Source: Neobacillus niacini | GTDB lineage: Bacteria; Bacillota; Bacilli; Bacillales; Cytobacillaceae | DNA: 64,000 nucleotides | Reading direction: 5' to 3' | Assembly (NCBI RefSeq): GCF_023715785.1 | Contig: NZ_JAMBOX010000001.1 | Span: 310,001-374,000 of the forward strand | Shown: one piece after another, positions 36,104-45,182 of the stretch | Position numbering within the stretch: the first letter of the stretch is position 1 | Layout: every line of letters starts with the position of its first letter | Translations under genes and position numbers: made by a program | Notes under the pieces: generated by a model | What the model was told of the DNA's origin: nothing | Databases searched by the model: none | The model's input: only the letters and a program-made list of their open reading frames with translations

Positions 36104-37344
36104 GATATTTTAAAAATTTTATGGCTACCATGTTGGCACTTCTATTCCTGTTTGGTACCTATTCGTTGACATTTGCAGCTGGAGACGGCAGCGGATCTGG
36201 CTCTGGTTCCGGGTCCGGGTCTGGTGGTTCCGACGGCGGTTCCGATCCTATTACCTTTGTTGGGGCTTATTTAACTTCCATTACAAATAATGCTTCGACA
36301 ACAGGAAAAGACATTAATGAATATAATAATGTGGATCCGAAGGCAATCATCAAACTGGTCTTTAATAAGAATGTGGTAAGCAATTATGAAACAAACAAGA
36401 AAGCCATCACCCTTACTGATTCACAAGGAAATAGCGTCGACATCGACGTTAGCATAATCCCTGAGGACCACAATGCCGATGAAAAACGTCACATTTTTAT
36501 TAGTCCAAAACAGCCTTTAACCCTTGGTGGAACCTACTCGATTACGATGAAGGCTTCACTGACGGCCAATAATGGTTCGACTCTAGGAGAAAAGAAGACA
36601 GTATCATTTAAAGTTAAAACTGAAACTATACCACCAGAGTTGACAATTAGTTCACCAGCTCAGTCAACTGTAACAAATCGGGACAAAGTTACGGTTTCCG
36701 GCACTACCGAACCAGGCAGCACCGTAAAAATTAATGGTTTAGATGCTGCTGTTGATGAGACTGGAATGTTTACCAAGGATGTGGCGCTGACTCCTGGATT
36801 AAATAAGCTCGTTGTGACCGCTACGGATGCTTCCGATAATATCACTAGTAAGGTACTTGAAATTACCTATGACCATAAAGCAGAGTTGACGATTACTTCG
36901 CCAAAAAACAACATGGTAACCAGCACTGATAAACTGACTGTAACAGGCAGCAGCGAGCAGAATGCAGTTGTAACAGTAAACGGTACAGTCGTAAAACTCG
37001 ATGCCAATAATGCGTTCAGTCATGAATTGGTGCTGGCGAAAGGATTAAATACGATTACGGTTACCGCGACCGATGCAATTGGCAACACGTCTACATCCGA
37101 ATTTCAAGTTACCTATGATCCAAGTGCAGGAAATACGCCGGTGAATACTGGCGGCGGTTCGACGCCAACAACGGCTGATACAAAGGCTGCTGTAACTGCA
37201 CCAGTCAAGGCAGCAAATACCGGCAACGAACTTCCAGCCACCGCATCGAATATGTTTAATCTCATGGCAGCTGGCACGCTTCTGGTCCTACTCGGTGTTG
37301 GGCTGATTCTCTATCCTAGATTGCGTCAGCTAAAGGGTAGATAA
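36100..37344 (+). CDS. Secreted multi-Ig surface protein with LPATA sorting-like signal
   Basis: 414 residues. Signal peptide about 1-26, a Gly/Ser-rich segment (27-48), an SbsA/Big_5-type Ig domain (50-177), two bacterial Ig repeats starting PPELTISSPAQSTVTN (179) and AELTITSPKNNMVTS (262) with near-identical spacing of 83 residues, then a Thr/Ala-rich stalk. The C-terminus has LPATA (378-382), a hydrophobic stretch (386-405) and RLRQLKGR, an architecture of sortase substrates; LPxTA resembles class D sortase signals. No sortase gene is in the window. Last gene of the importer block, before a strong terminator. Confidence 0.75.
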   Translation: MRYFKNFMATMLALLFLFGTYSLTFAAGDGSGSGSGSGSGSGGSDGGSDPITFVGAYLTSITNNASTTGKDINEYNNVDPKAIIKLVFNKNVVSNYETNKKAITLTDSQGNSVDIDVSIIPEDHNADEKRHIFISPKQPLTLGGTYSITMKASLTANNGSTLGEKKTVSFKVKTETIPPELTISSPAQSTVTNRDKVTVSGTTEPGSTVKINGLDAAVDETGMFTKDVALTPGLNKLVVTATDASDNITSKVLEITYDHKAELTITSPKNNMVTSTDKLTVTGSSEQNAVVTVNGTVVKLDANNAFSHELVLAKGLNTITVTATDAIGNTSTSEFQVTYDPSAGNTPVNTGGGSTPTTADTKAAVTAPVKAANTGNELPATASNMFNLMAAGTLLVLLGVGLILYPRLRQLKGR

Positions 37345-37365
37345 TTAAATATCTTAAGCAATCAA

Positions 37366-37400
37366 CAAAAGCGCTAGATTGGTTTAGCGCTTTTGTTTTT
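37366..37400 (+). terminator. Strong terminator of the Ig/FecCD block
   Basis: CAAAAGCGCTA (37366-37376) pairs perfectly with TAGCGCTTTTG (37385-37395), 8-nt loop, then TTTTT. Confidence 0.92.
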
Positions 37401-37741
37401 CTTATGAGACATCCCTTTTTTCAACAAATTGTTTCCCCTCTCCAAACTAATCAAACGATTGATTAAACAGGTTCGGAGCCGTGCCACTAGTGGCTTTTCA
37501 ATTCCGATACTATAAAAAAGCTTGTCGGTCAAACAAACGTTTAATTGGAACCGCCCAAAACGTTGATAAACGGGCATTTATGCCTGATTCATTCTGAGAA
37601 TTTTGATGAAAACTGCTACATTTTGGCGGGCTGTTTTTTGTACGGGCTGAAGATTTTAAATGGGAGTCTGACCTCTTGTTCATTATATTGTATACTAATA
37701 CTTAGTAAATTTTTAAAAAATAGGTTAGGAGATACAAAGAT
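37401..37741. other. Intergenic region before the EamA gene
   Basis: 341 bp with no convincing gene. It contains a 12-bp perfect palindrome GCCACTAGTGGC (37483-37494) followed by TTTT, which could be a small terminator, and an AT-rich stretch (37680-37740) with TTGTATACT that may hold the promoter of the EamA gene. Confidence 0.4.
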
Positions 37742-38626
37742 ATGTGGTTTGTTTTTGCCGTTACCGCGGCATTTTGCTTTGGGTTAAGGGGCATCCTTTA
37801 TCAGTGGACATCACAAAGACCGATTGACCGCAATTTGTTGCTGTTGGGGGTTTATTTATCGGGAACCATTATTACGCTGGCCAGCAATCTGTTTGTCCAA
37901 CAGCCGTGGTCAACAGCGGCATGGCTTGGAGGCATGATGGGGTTATTTTCGTTTATCGCCAACGCCTCGATGTATAAGGGGTATGCTGTCGGCAAGGCCT
38001 CCATCGTCGCTTTGTTCACAGGGCTGCCTCCGCTTGTGGTGATGATCGTGGCCTACATACTCTGGCAGGAAGCTCTGTCGACATGGCAATTCGCGGCGTT
38101 TTTCATTGTTTTAATCGGCATCCTTTTAATTAAATATTCTCAAAATCTGAAGTTCAGCCAGCTGCAAGGGATTCAGTGGGGAATCATCACCATGCTGTTT
38201 TTCGGCTTTACGGACGTGTCCGTTAAACAGGCAACGCTGGCCGGAGCATCTACATTGCCTGTGTTAACCGTCATGTTTGCCACAGGCAGCTTATTATTCG
38301 GTATCTCATGGTCCGTGAATAAATACCGGGAAAAAGCAATCTCACCTATCGACAAGGAGTCGCTCACTCCATCAGGGAGCTGGACCATGAAAAAAACGTT
38401 ATGCTGGGGCATGATAGTTGGAACCACAAATGCCGCGGGAATGATGCTCATTGTTCCTGCCTTTCGCGAGGGGATCACCGGAATTGTCTCCGCTATCGTC
38501 GCCATGAACGTGGCCTTTGTCATTTTATACGCCCGGTTCTATTTGAAAGAAGCCTGGACCCATCGTGAAGTGACCGGACTCGCATTAGCCTTCGTAGGGA
38601 TATTGATTCTCCGGATCGCTTCCTAA
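37742..38626 (+). CDS. EamA/DMT-family transporter
   Basis: 294 residues with about ten hydrophobic helices in two EamA repeats; a charged cytoplasmic loop (about 193-215, KYREKAISPIDKES) separates the halves. DMT proteins export or exchange amino acids, nucleotides or drugs; substrate not readable. ATG follows TTAGGAGATACAAAGAT. Monocistronic, followed by two hairpins. Confidence 0.88.
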   Translation: MWFVFAVTAAFCFGLRGILYQWTSQRPIDRNLLLLGVYLSGTIITLASNLFVQQPWSTAAWLGGMMGLFSFIANASMYKGYAVGKASIVALFTGLPPLVVMIVAYILWQEALSTWQFAAFFIVLIGILLIKYSQNLKFSQLQGIQWGIITMLFFGFTDVSVKQATLAGASTLPVLTVMFATGSLLFGISWSVNKYREKAISPIDKESLTPSGSWTMKKTLCWGMIVGTTNAAGMMLIVPAFREGITGIVSAIVAMNVAFVILYARFYLKEAWTHREVTGLALAFVGILILRIAS

Positions 38627-38645
38627 CTCGATTGGAGGCAAAAAC

Positions 38646-38739
38646 GAAGCAGGGAAACTGCTTCCTGCTTCTCGCCTATCCTATTTTCTCAAGAACTTTA
38701 GTTCTGCTAGCCATCGGCATGTCCTGGCTAGTTTTTTTT
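38646..38739 (+). terminator. Hairpin and terminator after the EamA gene
   Basis: A first hairpin GAAGCAGG/CCTGCTTC (38646-38653, 38664-38671) lacks a T-run. The second, CTAGCCA/TGGCTAG (38707-38713, 38725-38731), is followed by eight T residues and is the effective terminator. Confidence 0.8.
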
Positions 38740-38768
38740 ATTAAAAAAATGGTAATCTAACAAAACTC

Positions 38769-38797
38769 TTGCATTATCCCTATTATTCTAATAAAAT
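38769..38797 (+). promoter_or_regulatory. Sigma-A promoter of the amino-acid ABC operon
   Basis: TTGCAT (38769-38774), 17-bp spacer, TAAAAT (38792-38797), about 70 bp before the binding-protein start. Confidence 0.55.
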
Positions 38798-38865
38798 AAT
38801 TTTTATGAATCACTTTACTCTGATAAACAAATAAAGCACTAAAGCCAACTGAGGGGGAACCAATC

Positions 38866-39696
38866 ATGAAAAAGGCCTTTACAATACTATTCATTGTTGC
38901 ACTTGCTGTGATGGCTGCGGCTTGCGGTACTCAGCCGGATTTACCTGATACATCGAAAAACACCAAGGGTGCAAAGGCATCCGGAAGCGATACACTGGCA
39001 CAAATAAAAGAAAAAGGCGAAATCACCATTGGGATGGATGATACACTCCCGCCGATGGAATATCGCAATGATAAAAATGAGCTGATCGGTTTTGATATCG
39101 ATTTTGCCAATGCACTTGCAAAGGAACTGGGAGTGAAAGTGAAGTTCGTTCCATCGGCATGGGACGGAATTATCCCCGGCTTGGATGCGAAACGGTTTGA
39201 CATCATTCTCTCTTCCATGAACGTAACGGATGAGCGAAAGAAAAAGGTTGATTTTGTGGAATACTTTGGCGTCGGACAGATTTTAGCCGTAAAAGCTGGT
39301 AATCCTTTAAACATCCAATCCATTGAGGACGTAAAAGGCAAGGTGGTCGGTGTCCAATTGGGTTCAACCGGTGAAACAGCGGTCAATTCCATCGACGGGA
39401 TTAAAGAAGTGAAAAAATATGATTTGACGACCGATGTCTTCAATGACATGGGACTAGGGCGTGTAGATGCTGCGGTGATCGGCGAAGTCGTGGGCCGTTA
39501 TTATATGACGACCAAACCCGGGGTATTTGAAGTGACAGGAGAAGCCTTCAATGTCCAACCGATGGGAATTGCCGTTCGCAAAGGCGATACCGAGCTCAAG
39601 GACGCATTGGAAAAAGCAGTCCAAACCGTTGAAGACAATGGAACCTTAAGTAAAATCAGTGAAAAATGGTTTGGATCTGATATTACAAAACAATAA
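38866..39696 (+). CDS. Polar amino-acid ABC transporter binding lipoprotein
   Basis: 276 residues of the SBP_bac_3 family. Lipobox MAAACG with Cys at about 21, then GEITIGMDDTLPPMEYRND and IGFDIDFANALAKELG, the ligand-contact start of cystine/glutamine-type binding proteins, and the late PMGIAVRKGDTEL motif. It delivers an amino acid (or derivative) to the permease at 39760. AGGGGG ribosome site upstream. Confidence 0.92.
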   Translation: MKKAFTILFIVALAVMAAACGTQPDLPDTSKNTKGAKASGSDTLAQIKEKGEITIGMDDTLPPMEYRNDKNELIGFDIDFANALAKELGVKVKFVPSAWDGIIPGLDAKRFDIILSSMNVTDERKKKVDFVEYFGVGQILAVKAGNPLNIQSIEDVKGKVVGVQLGSTGETAVNSIDGIKEVKKYDLTTDVFNDMGLGRVDAAVIGEVVGRYYMTTKPGVFEVTGEAFNVQPMGIAVRKGDTELKDALEKAVQTVEDNGTLSKISEKWFGSDITKQ

Positions 39697-39704
39697 TACA
39701 AATT

Positions 39705-39740
39705 GGATAAATCGGCCGTCCGATTTATCCGTTTTATTTT
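39705..39740 (+). terminator. Intercistronic attenuator between binding protein and permease
   Basis: GGATAAATCGG (39705-39715) pairs perfectly with CCGATTTATCC (39720-39730), loop CCGT, followed by GTTTTATTTT. Partial termination here would give an excess of binding-protein mRNA over permease and ATPase mRNA. Confidence 0.85.
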
Positions 39741-39759
39741 CACAAGGAGCGATATCAGC

Positions 39760-40422
39760 ATGAACGAGTTTTTATCCTTTAGCGCCACCTACCTGCCGTA
39801 CCTGCTGCAAGGTGCGTTAGTGACAATAGAAATTGCCGTCATCGGCGTAATTTTTGGAAGCATCATCGGACTACTTGTCGGACTTGGACGGGTGTCATCG
39901 AACCCGCTGCTGTCCCAAATAAGCCGCTTTTATATTTGGGTGATCCGCGGCACTCCCCTGTTGCTGCAATTATTTGTGATCCACTTCGCGATTCCATCCG
40001 TATTCAGTGCCCTGACGATGCCGCCGTTTGTTTCCGCCTGCATTGCCTTATCACTGAATGCTGCCGCTTATATCGCGGAAATTGCCAGAGGCGCGATTCA
40101 GTCAATTGACAAAGGACAAATGGAAGCGGCGAGATCACTTGGATTAAGTGCGGGCCAAGCGATGAGACGCATCATCATTCCGCAAGCCTTCCGCCGGATG
40201 CTCCCACCTTTAGGAAACGAATTTATTGCACTCATTAAAGAGTCCTCTCTTGTATCAACGATTGCCTTATATGATTTGCTTCGGACCGGCCAGCAAATCA
40301 TCAGCAGCACATACCGATACATGGAAGTCTTCCTATTGGTCGGATTAATCTACTTATTCTTGACGACCATCATGTCCTATATTGTTGGAAAAATTGAGAA
40401 AAAGGTAGGTGCATACGAATGA
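39760..40422 (+). CDS. Polar amino-acid ABC transporter permease
   Basis: 220 residues, about five membrane helices, HisM/TcyL-type. The EAA coupling loop [29 protein letters not shown] is intact. Start at ATG 39760 after CAAGGAGCG; the longer frame from 39703 runs through the attenuator hairpin and is not used. Overlaps the ATPase gene by four bases. Confidence 0.92.
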   Translation: MNEFLSFSATYLPYLLQGALVTIEIAVIGVIFGSIIGLLVGLGRVSSNPLLSQISRFYIWVIRGTPLLLQLFVIHFAIPSVFSALTMPPFVSACIALSLNAAAYIAEIARGAIQSIDKGQMEAARSLGLSAGQAMRRIIIPQAFRRMLPPLGNEFIALIKESSLVSTIALYDLLRTGQQIISSTYRYMEVFLLVGLIYLFLTTIMSYIVGKIEKKVGAYE

Positions 40423-41141
40423 TTTCATGTAAAAACATCATAAAGAAGTTTGATAAGCTGGAAGTTTTAAAAGGCATCGATTTAGACGTGGCGCCCGGCG
40501 AGGTTGTTGTCATTATTGGACCTAGCGGCTCGGGGAAAAGTACATTCTTGCGCTGCATCAATCGTTTGGAAGCCGCCGATTCCGGTACCATTACGATTAA
40601 TGGTCAAGCAGTAGAGTACAAGGAATCTTCATTAAATAAACTACGCCAGGACATTGGCATGGTGTTTCAGCAATTTAACTTATTTCCTCACATGACCGTG
40701 ATGGAGAATATTATCGAAGCCCCTGTTTTACTAAAAAAAATGACCAAAGATGGGGCAAAGAAAAAAGGGTTGGAGCTTCTTAACAAAGTCGGACTGGAAG
40801 AAAAGGAAAATGAGTATCCGAACCGCTTGTCCGGGGGACAAAAGCAACGGGTGGCGATTGCCAGGGCGTTGGCGATGGAGCCAAAAATCATGCTTTTTGA
40901 TGAACCGACTTCTGCCCTTGACCCTGAATTGGTCGGGGAAGTACTGACTGTGATGAAGAAGCTAGCGAAGGAAGGCATGACCATGGTCGTCGTCACCCAT
41001 GAAATGGGCTTTGCTAGGGAAGTGGCCGACCGTGTCATCTTTATGGATGGAGGTACGATTATTGAACAGGGACCTCCGGAAGTTATCTTTGAAACACCGC
41101 AGCATGACAGGACCAAAGAATTTTTAGGACATTTAAAATAG
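40419..41141 (+). CDS. Polar amino-acid ABC transporter ATPase
   Basis: 240 residues, GlnQ/TcyN type. Walker [13 protein letters not shown]-loop [11 protein letters not shown], signature [17 protein letters not shown], Walker [17 protein letters not shown], switch His in VVTHEMGFA. Translationally coupled to the permease. Confidence 0.95.
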   Translation: MISCKNIIKKFDKLEVLKGIDLDVAPGEVVVIIGPSGSGKSTFLRCINRLEAADSGTITINGQAVEYKESSLNKLRQDIGMVFQQFNLFPHMTVMENIIEAPVLLKKMTKDGAKKKGLELLNKVGLEEKENEYPNRLSGGQKQRVAIARALAMEPKIMLFDEPTSALDPELVGEVLTVMKKLAKEGMTMVVVTHEMGFAREVADRVIFMDGGTIIEQGPPEVIFETPQHDRTKEFLGHLK

Positions 41142-41154
41142 GAGACGAACCATA

Positions 41155-42333
41155 ATGAAAGAACTATCTGCATTCCTCGATGAAAAAATAGACTCCCTGT
41201 TTCCGAAACTAGTAGAAATCCGCAGAGAGCTTCATATGTATCCTGAGCTCAGCAACGCGGAGTTTCAAACGACGGAACGCATCAACGGATGGTTAAAGGA
41301 ATTTGGTATCGCGCCAATTCCCTCAGGTTTAAAAACAGGAACAGCTGCCGAGGTGACCGGAAAAGAACAGGGCCCGACGATTGCTTTACGCTCGGATATT
41401 GATGCACTGCCAATCCAAGAGGCATCTGACCTTCCCTTCCGCTCAAAAATCGATGGTGTCAGTCATATGTGCGGCCATGATGTCCACACTACGATTGCCT
41501 TAGGTGCAGGAATCGTCCTGCAAAGCTTGCGCGACATCCTGCCGGGAAATGTCCGGATTTTGTTCCAGCCGGCAGAAGAAACCGAGGGCGGAGCCGTTTC
41601 GGTCATTGAGCAAGGATTATTGGAGGGCGTCAAATCGATTATCGGCCTGCATAACTCGCCAGATCTTCCGACGGGAACCATTGGGATCAAAGAAGGCTTC
41701 TTCATGGCCAGTTGTGATGATTTTACGATTACAATCAAAGGTAAAGGCGGACATGCTGCGTTGCCGGAAAACACCATCGACCCGATTGTGATTGGCAGTG
41801 CTGTTGTCAGCCAGCTTCAAACGATCGTCAGTCGCACCGTTCCAGCGAAAGAATCGGCCGTGGTCAGCATCGGTGCCTTTCAAGCAGGAGCCACCAATAA
41901 TGTCATCCCCGATCAGGCGATTCTGAAAGGAACGGTTAGAACCTCGAATGAAGAGGTACGACAAAAGATTTATCGAACGTTTAAAAATGTCGTGACCAAT
42001 ACGGTAACCGCACACGGTGGCGAGGTAGAAATCGACTATCAATTTCTGATTCCGGCTGTCGTGAATGATCCGAAGATTACCGAAGTGGTTCGCTCCGCAG
42101 CTGTTTCCATTGTCGGCGAGGAACAGACGCTTCTTGCGGAATCAACGATGGGCGGCGAGGATTTTTCCTATTATCAAAAAGAAGTCCCCGGATGCTATGT
42201 ATGGCTGGGCTCAAGAAATGAAGAAAAAGGCATCATCCATGGCTTGCACCACCCTGAATTTATGGTCGACGAAGAAGCGATCAAAATCGGCGTAAAATGG
42301 ATGGTTCTATCTGCTTTTCGATTATTGCAGTAA
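41155..42333 (+). CDS. M20-family amidohydrolase (N-acyl-amino-acid deacylase type)
   Basis: 392 residues of the M20D dipeptidase/aminoacylase family. MCGHDVHTTIALGAG and QPAEETEGGAVSVIEQG supply the metal ligands and catalytic Glu, GLHNSPDLPTGTIGIKEGFFMAS leads to the dimerisation domain, and GGEDFSYY is the late metal motif. It is 13 bp after the ABC ATPase gene, so it probably deacylates the N-acyl or S-modified amino acid imported by that system, as proposed for YtnL/SndA-type proteins in B. subtilis sulfur-amino-acid operons. Exact substrate unknown. Confidence 0.88.
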   Translation: MKELSAFLDEKIDSLFPKLVEIRRELHMYPELSNAEFQTTERINGWLKEFGIAPIPSGLKTGTAAEVTGKEQGPTIALRSDIDALPIQEASDLPFRSKIDGVSHMCGHDVHTTIALGAGIVLQSLRDILPGNVRILFQPAEETEGGAVSVIEQGLLEGVKSIIGLHNSPDLPTGTIGIKEGFFMASCDDFTITIKGKGGHAALPENTIDPIVIGSAVVSQLQTIVSRTVPAKESAVVSIGAFQAGATNNVIPDQAILKGTVRTSNEEVRQKIYRTFKNVVTNTVTAHGGEVEIDYQFLIPAVVNDPKITEVVRSAAVSIVGEEQTLLAESTMGGEDFSYYQKEVPGCYVWLGSRNEEKGIIHGLHHPEFMVDEEAIKIGVKWMVLSAFRLLQ

Positions 42334-42342
42334 CCGAAACTT

Positions 42343-42447
42343 TTTATTTGCGGGTTTTCGCTGTTTATTTGTGCTTTTGCTATTATTATTTGCGCCAATC
42401 ACTAGTTTATTTGCGATTTTTACCCTTTTATTTGCGCTTCCAGTTTG
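42343..42447. repeat. Five phased 21-bp repeats, core TTTATTTGCG
   Basis: Cores start at 42343, 42364, 42385, 42406 and 42427, exactly 21 bp apart; variants are TTTATTTGTG and ATTATTTGCG. Same family and period as 3360-3443. Located between two converging genes, before their shared terminator. Confidence 0.85.
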
Positions 42448-42468
42448 CACGTCATAAAAGGAAAAGGA

Positions 42469-42500
42469 AAAGGCCAGGAGAACCATGTCTCCTGGCCTTT
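42469..42500. terminator. Bidirectional terminator
   Basis: Perfect 13-bp stem AAAGGCCAGGAGA (42469-42481) and TCTCCTGGCCTTT (42488-42500), 6-nt loop, between the converging M20 and PBP genes. Confidence 0.92.
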
Positions 42501-42533
42501 GCTTTATGCTCTGATCTTGATAGTTTAATAGCC

Positions 42534-44606
42534 TTATGGCTGAATGGGATCAACCTGCACTCCGTTTTTCAAATCGTAATACGCCTTCATAATACCCTGC
42601 CCGATTTTTTTGTTGACCGGATGGGAATCGGTCCGGGTAAACGGCACCACGATGGAAAAGGCGATCTCGGGATCATTGAAAGGTGCATAGCCGACCAGTG
42701 TTAAATTGTAGGTCGGGATATCCGTGATGATCCGTTTCTTGACGGCATCATAATAGAAGGATTCCGCAGTCCCCGTTTTTCCTGCAAGGTTGTAGGAACG
42801 ATACGGCTCTACCGAAAAGTAAGCAGACGCGGTACCGCCATCCTGGTACACCCTTCTAAATCCTTCCTGCACCCGCTTAATTTGGGCGGGCTCCATATCG
42901 AGTTGGTTCAGCACCACCGGTTCCACCGATTTATACACAGGACCGAGCTCATCGTCCGTGCTGTGTTCGCGAATTTCTCTTACGATGGTCGGCTTGACTC
43001 TTTTTCCATCATTGGCGATGGTGGAAATATATTGGGCCAGTTGTATTGGCGTATAGGTATCAAACTGCCCGATTGCAAAGTCGAGCGCTTTACCTTGAAC
43101 GGAAGTATCCCCAAGTAGGCCGGACGCTTCATTCGGTAAGTCGATTCCGGTCTTGACACCGAGCCCAAACTGGTTGAAATAATACCGGAACGTTTTAAAA
43201 ACCTCCGTGCTTTGCGGCAGCTTCATATTGGGACGATAGTCTGTCCCCATCATTTTTATTGCCGTTTTAAACATATACACGTTCGAAGACATTTTTAGGG
43301 CGGTCAAATCATCAATCAAGCTCATGTTCGTATACGAACTTTTCGTCGGTGTACTTTGAATATGAAGGGGTTCATCAAGCAGCGAAGTGCCCGGTTTGAT
43401 GGCGCCTGTTTTGTAACCGGTTAAAACTGTTGCGCCTTTAACCGACGATCCGACGGCATAGGCAGAGGTAATCGTTCCCAGCGCATAATCCGTGACCGTC
43501 CACCCCCCATCCTTCTGCTCAAGCTTTTTCCCGGCCAGCGAGAGAACTTCCCCTGTCTTCGGGTTCATCATCACCACAAAAGCCCGGTCGAGGAAAGGCC
43601 CGCCGCCATTATTTTTGGCCTCCAACAGTTCATTGGCCAAAACCTCTTCCACCCGTTTTTGTAATTCCATGTCAACCGTCAGCACTAAGTCCTTCCCTGG
43701 CTTTCCTTCACTAATGACCCGATTTGATACGACATTTCCGGCCGTGTTTGTCTTGTATTGCACTTTTTCCTTTTGCCCTTTTAGCACATCTTCATAAAAT
43801 AACTCAATCTGGCTTTTTCCGACCCGGTCATTACGGCTGTACCCTCTAGGAAGATAGTAATCTAGCTTATCCGCGGGCAGTCCTTCCTTTGAAGACGTGA
43901 TATTCCCCAAAACAGAACGGAAGATGTCGCCATTCGGATATTCCCGGTTCCAGTCCGTCACGACATCCACGCCGGGCAACAGGTCGAGATTCTCGCTAAC
44001 GACAGCCAGTTCCTCCATTGTCACATTTTCATTTTTTACGATTTGCGGTGTGAGGGTATAGCCGCCCGCCATTTCGCGATAAATCGCGGCAACCTCAAGC
44101 TCAGCTTCATCGATTTCAGCCAAATCGGTTTGCGGATCAATTCTTTTGATCTGCAGTTGGTATAGCTCTTTATTGGTCAGTTTTTTATCGGCTAATTCCT
44201 TGGCCGTGAGTTTTTTCTTTGCTTTTTCCGGCCGCGTCAGGATCCAATAATCCTTTAAATCCCGCTCGGTTAAACGATCGGTTTCTTTATGTATGAGTTT
44301 GGCCAGTTCCTTAGCAACCTCGAGAACTTTTTGATTGGATATATTGACATCTCTTGTATAAATAATAGTATTGACCGCCAGATTGCTGACGATGGGCCGT
44401 CCGTATCGGTCATAAATCTCCCCGCGTGGAACAGGATTATTGACAGTAATGTTTTCCGTCATGGAAATCTGTTTTTGATAGTCTTCACCATAGACAATTT
44501 GAACAATACCCATTCTAAAAATAAGCGTAGAAAAAAGCAAAAAAACGATCACAAACAGAATATTGACCCGCAACAACGTGCGTTTTTTCTCTTTTTTGCT
44601 GGTCAT
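42534..44606 (-). CDS. Class B penicillin-binding protein (PbpA/PbpH-like transpeptidase)
   Basis: About 690 residues. Cytoplasmic basic tail, single N-terminal membrane helix (about 12-35), PBP dimerisation domain with NPVPRGEIYDRYGRP near 55-71, and a C-terminal transpeptidase with SxxK (S387-V-K390 in VGSSVKGA), SSN (440-442) and KTGT (610-613). It crosslinks peptidoglycan during elongation in the PbpA/PbpH/PBP2 group; no PASTA domains. Start at ATG 44606 after GGGGGCGG; a longer frame to 44663 has no better site. Single gene. Confidence 0.92.
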   Translation of the reverse strand: MTSKKEKKRTLLRVNILFVIVFLLFSTLIFRMGIVQIVYGEDYQKQISMTENITVNNPVPRGEIYDRYGRPIVSNLAVNTIIYTRDVNISNQKVLEVAKELAKLIHKETDRLTERDLKDYWILTRPEKAKKKLTAKELADKKLTNKELYQLQIKRIDPQTDLAEIDEAELEVAAIYREMAGGYTLTPQIVKNENVTMEELAVVSENLDLLPGVDVVTDWNREYPNGDIFRSVLGNITSSKEGLPADKLDYYLPRGYSRNDRVGKSQIELFYEDVLKGQKEKVQYKTNTAGNVVSNRVISEGKPGKDLVLTVDMELQKRVEEVLANELLEAKNNGGGPFLDRAFVVMMNPKTGEVLSLAGKKLEQKDGGWTVTDYALGTITSAYAVGSSVKGATVLTGYKTGAIKPGTSLLDEPLHIQSTPTKSSYTNMSLIDDLTALKMSSNVYMFKTAIKMMGTDYRPNMKLPQSTEVFKTFRYYFNQFGLGVKTGIDLPNEASGLLGDTSVQGKALDFAIGQFDTYTPIQLAQYISTIANDGKRVKPTIVREIREHSTDDELGPVYKSVEPVVLNQLDMEPAQIKRVQEGFRRVYQDGGTASAYFSVEPYRSYNLAGKTGTAESFYYDAVKKRIITDIPTYNLTLVGYAPFNDPEIAFSIVVPFTRTDSHPVNKKIGQGIMKAYYDLKNGVQVDPIQP

Positions 44607-44690
44607 CCAACCGCCCCCCATTTGCTGCACAAAGAAGTTTACAAAATTTCCCCTTAATAACATATAGACGTTTGAGGGGGGGAATTGGTT

Positions 44691-45182
44691 TCAATTTTTT
44701 TCCATGTTGATTGACTTTTTTTGGGGTGATTCCGCTTTAAAGAACCAGCGATGAAAGATTCGAACTAGCTCAAGGGTTAAATAGACCGAAATCAAGGAAA
44801 CATACCATTTCCAATGAACGTATGTAATAAGGTCGGTGTATTTTTCAAAAATAACCTCTGAAATAATGCTGACGGTAATGATGCTCGTTGTATAAAGGCA
44901 CCGTTTCCAACGGCTGCGTCCAACTGGGTAATACAAAACATAAAATGCACTGAGGACAGGATAGACTAAAAATTCAAAGGTGAAGCTCGTTTTATTAACC
45001 GAAGCAAATTCCCGGACGGGGTATTGGATTAAATTCAACTCCGCCACAAGCAAACCAAGGGACCAGGTGACAAACTGCTGAAACATAGCAATGATACTCG
45101 CCTCATGCAGGCGCTTTTTGGGCAGCAAAATCAAAGAGAAGATGGTGATAGACCAGATGGCATAAAGAAAGGTCATTTCCAT
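44691..45182 (-). CDS. CBO0543-like membrane protein (copy 2)
   Basis: About 163 residues with four to five membrane helices (MEMTFLYAIWSITIFSLIL, FVTWSLGLLVAEL, FEFLVYPVLSAFYVLYY, and YTTSIITVSIISEVIF). Start ATG 45182 lies inside the end of the neighbouring paralogue, nine bases after GGAGGG, giving overlapping reading frames and probable translational coupling. The family is common in spore-forming Bacillus and of unknown function. Confidence 0.75.
   Translation of the reverse strand: MEMTFLYAIWSITIFSLILLPKKRLHEASIIAMFQQFVTWSLGLLVAELNLIQYPVREFASVNKTSFTFEFLVYPVLSAFYVLYYPVGRSRWKRCLYTTSIITVSIISEVIFEKYTDLITYVHWKWYVSLISVYLTLELVRIFHRWFFKAESPQKKSINMEKN

Noticed and set aside
37440..37500. Possible cobalamin riboswitch before the EamA gene (GCCACTAG and GGAGCC look-alikes)
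   Set aside because: The conserved B12-box and core helices are absent in order; the GCCACTAGTGGC palindrome explains the look-alike.
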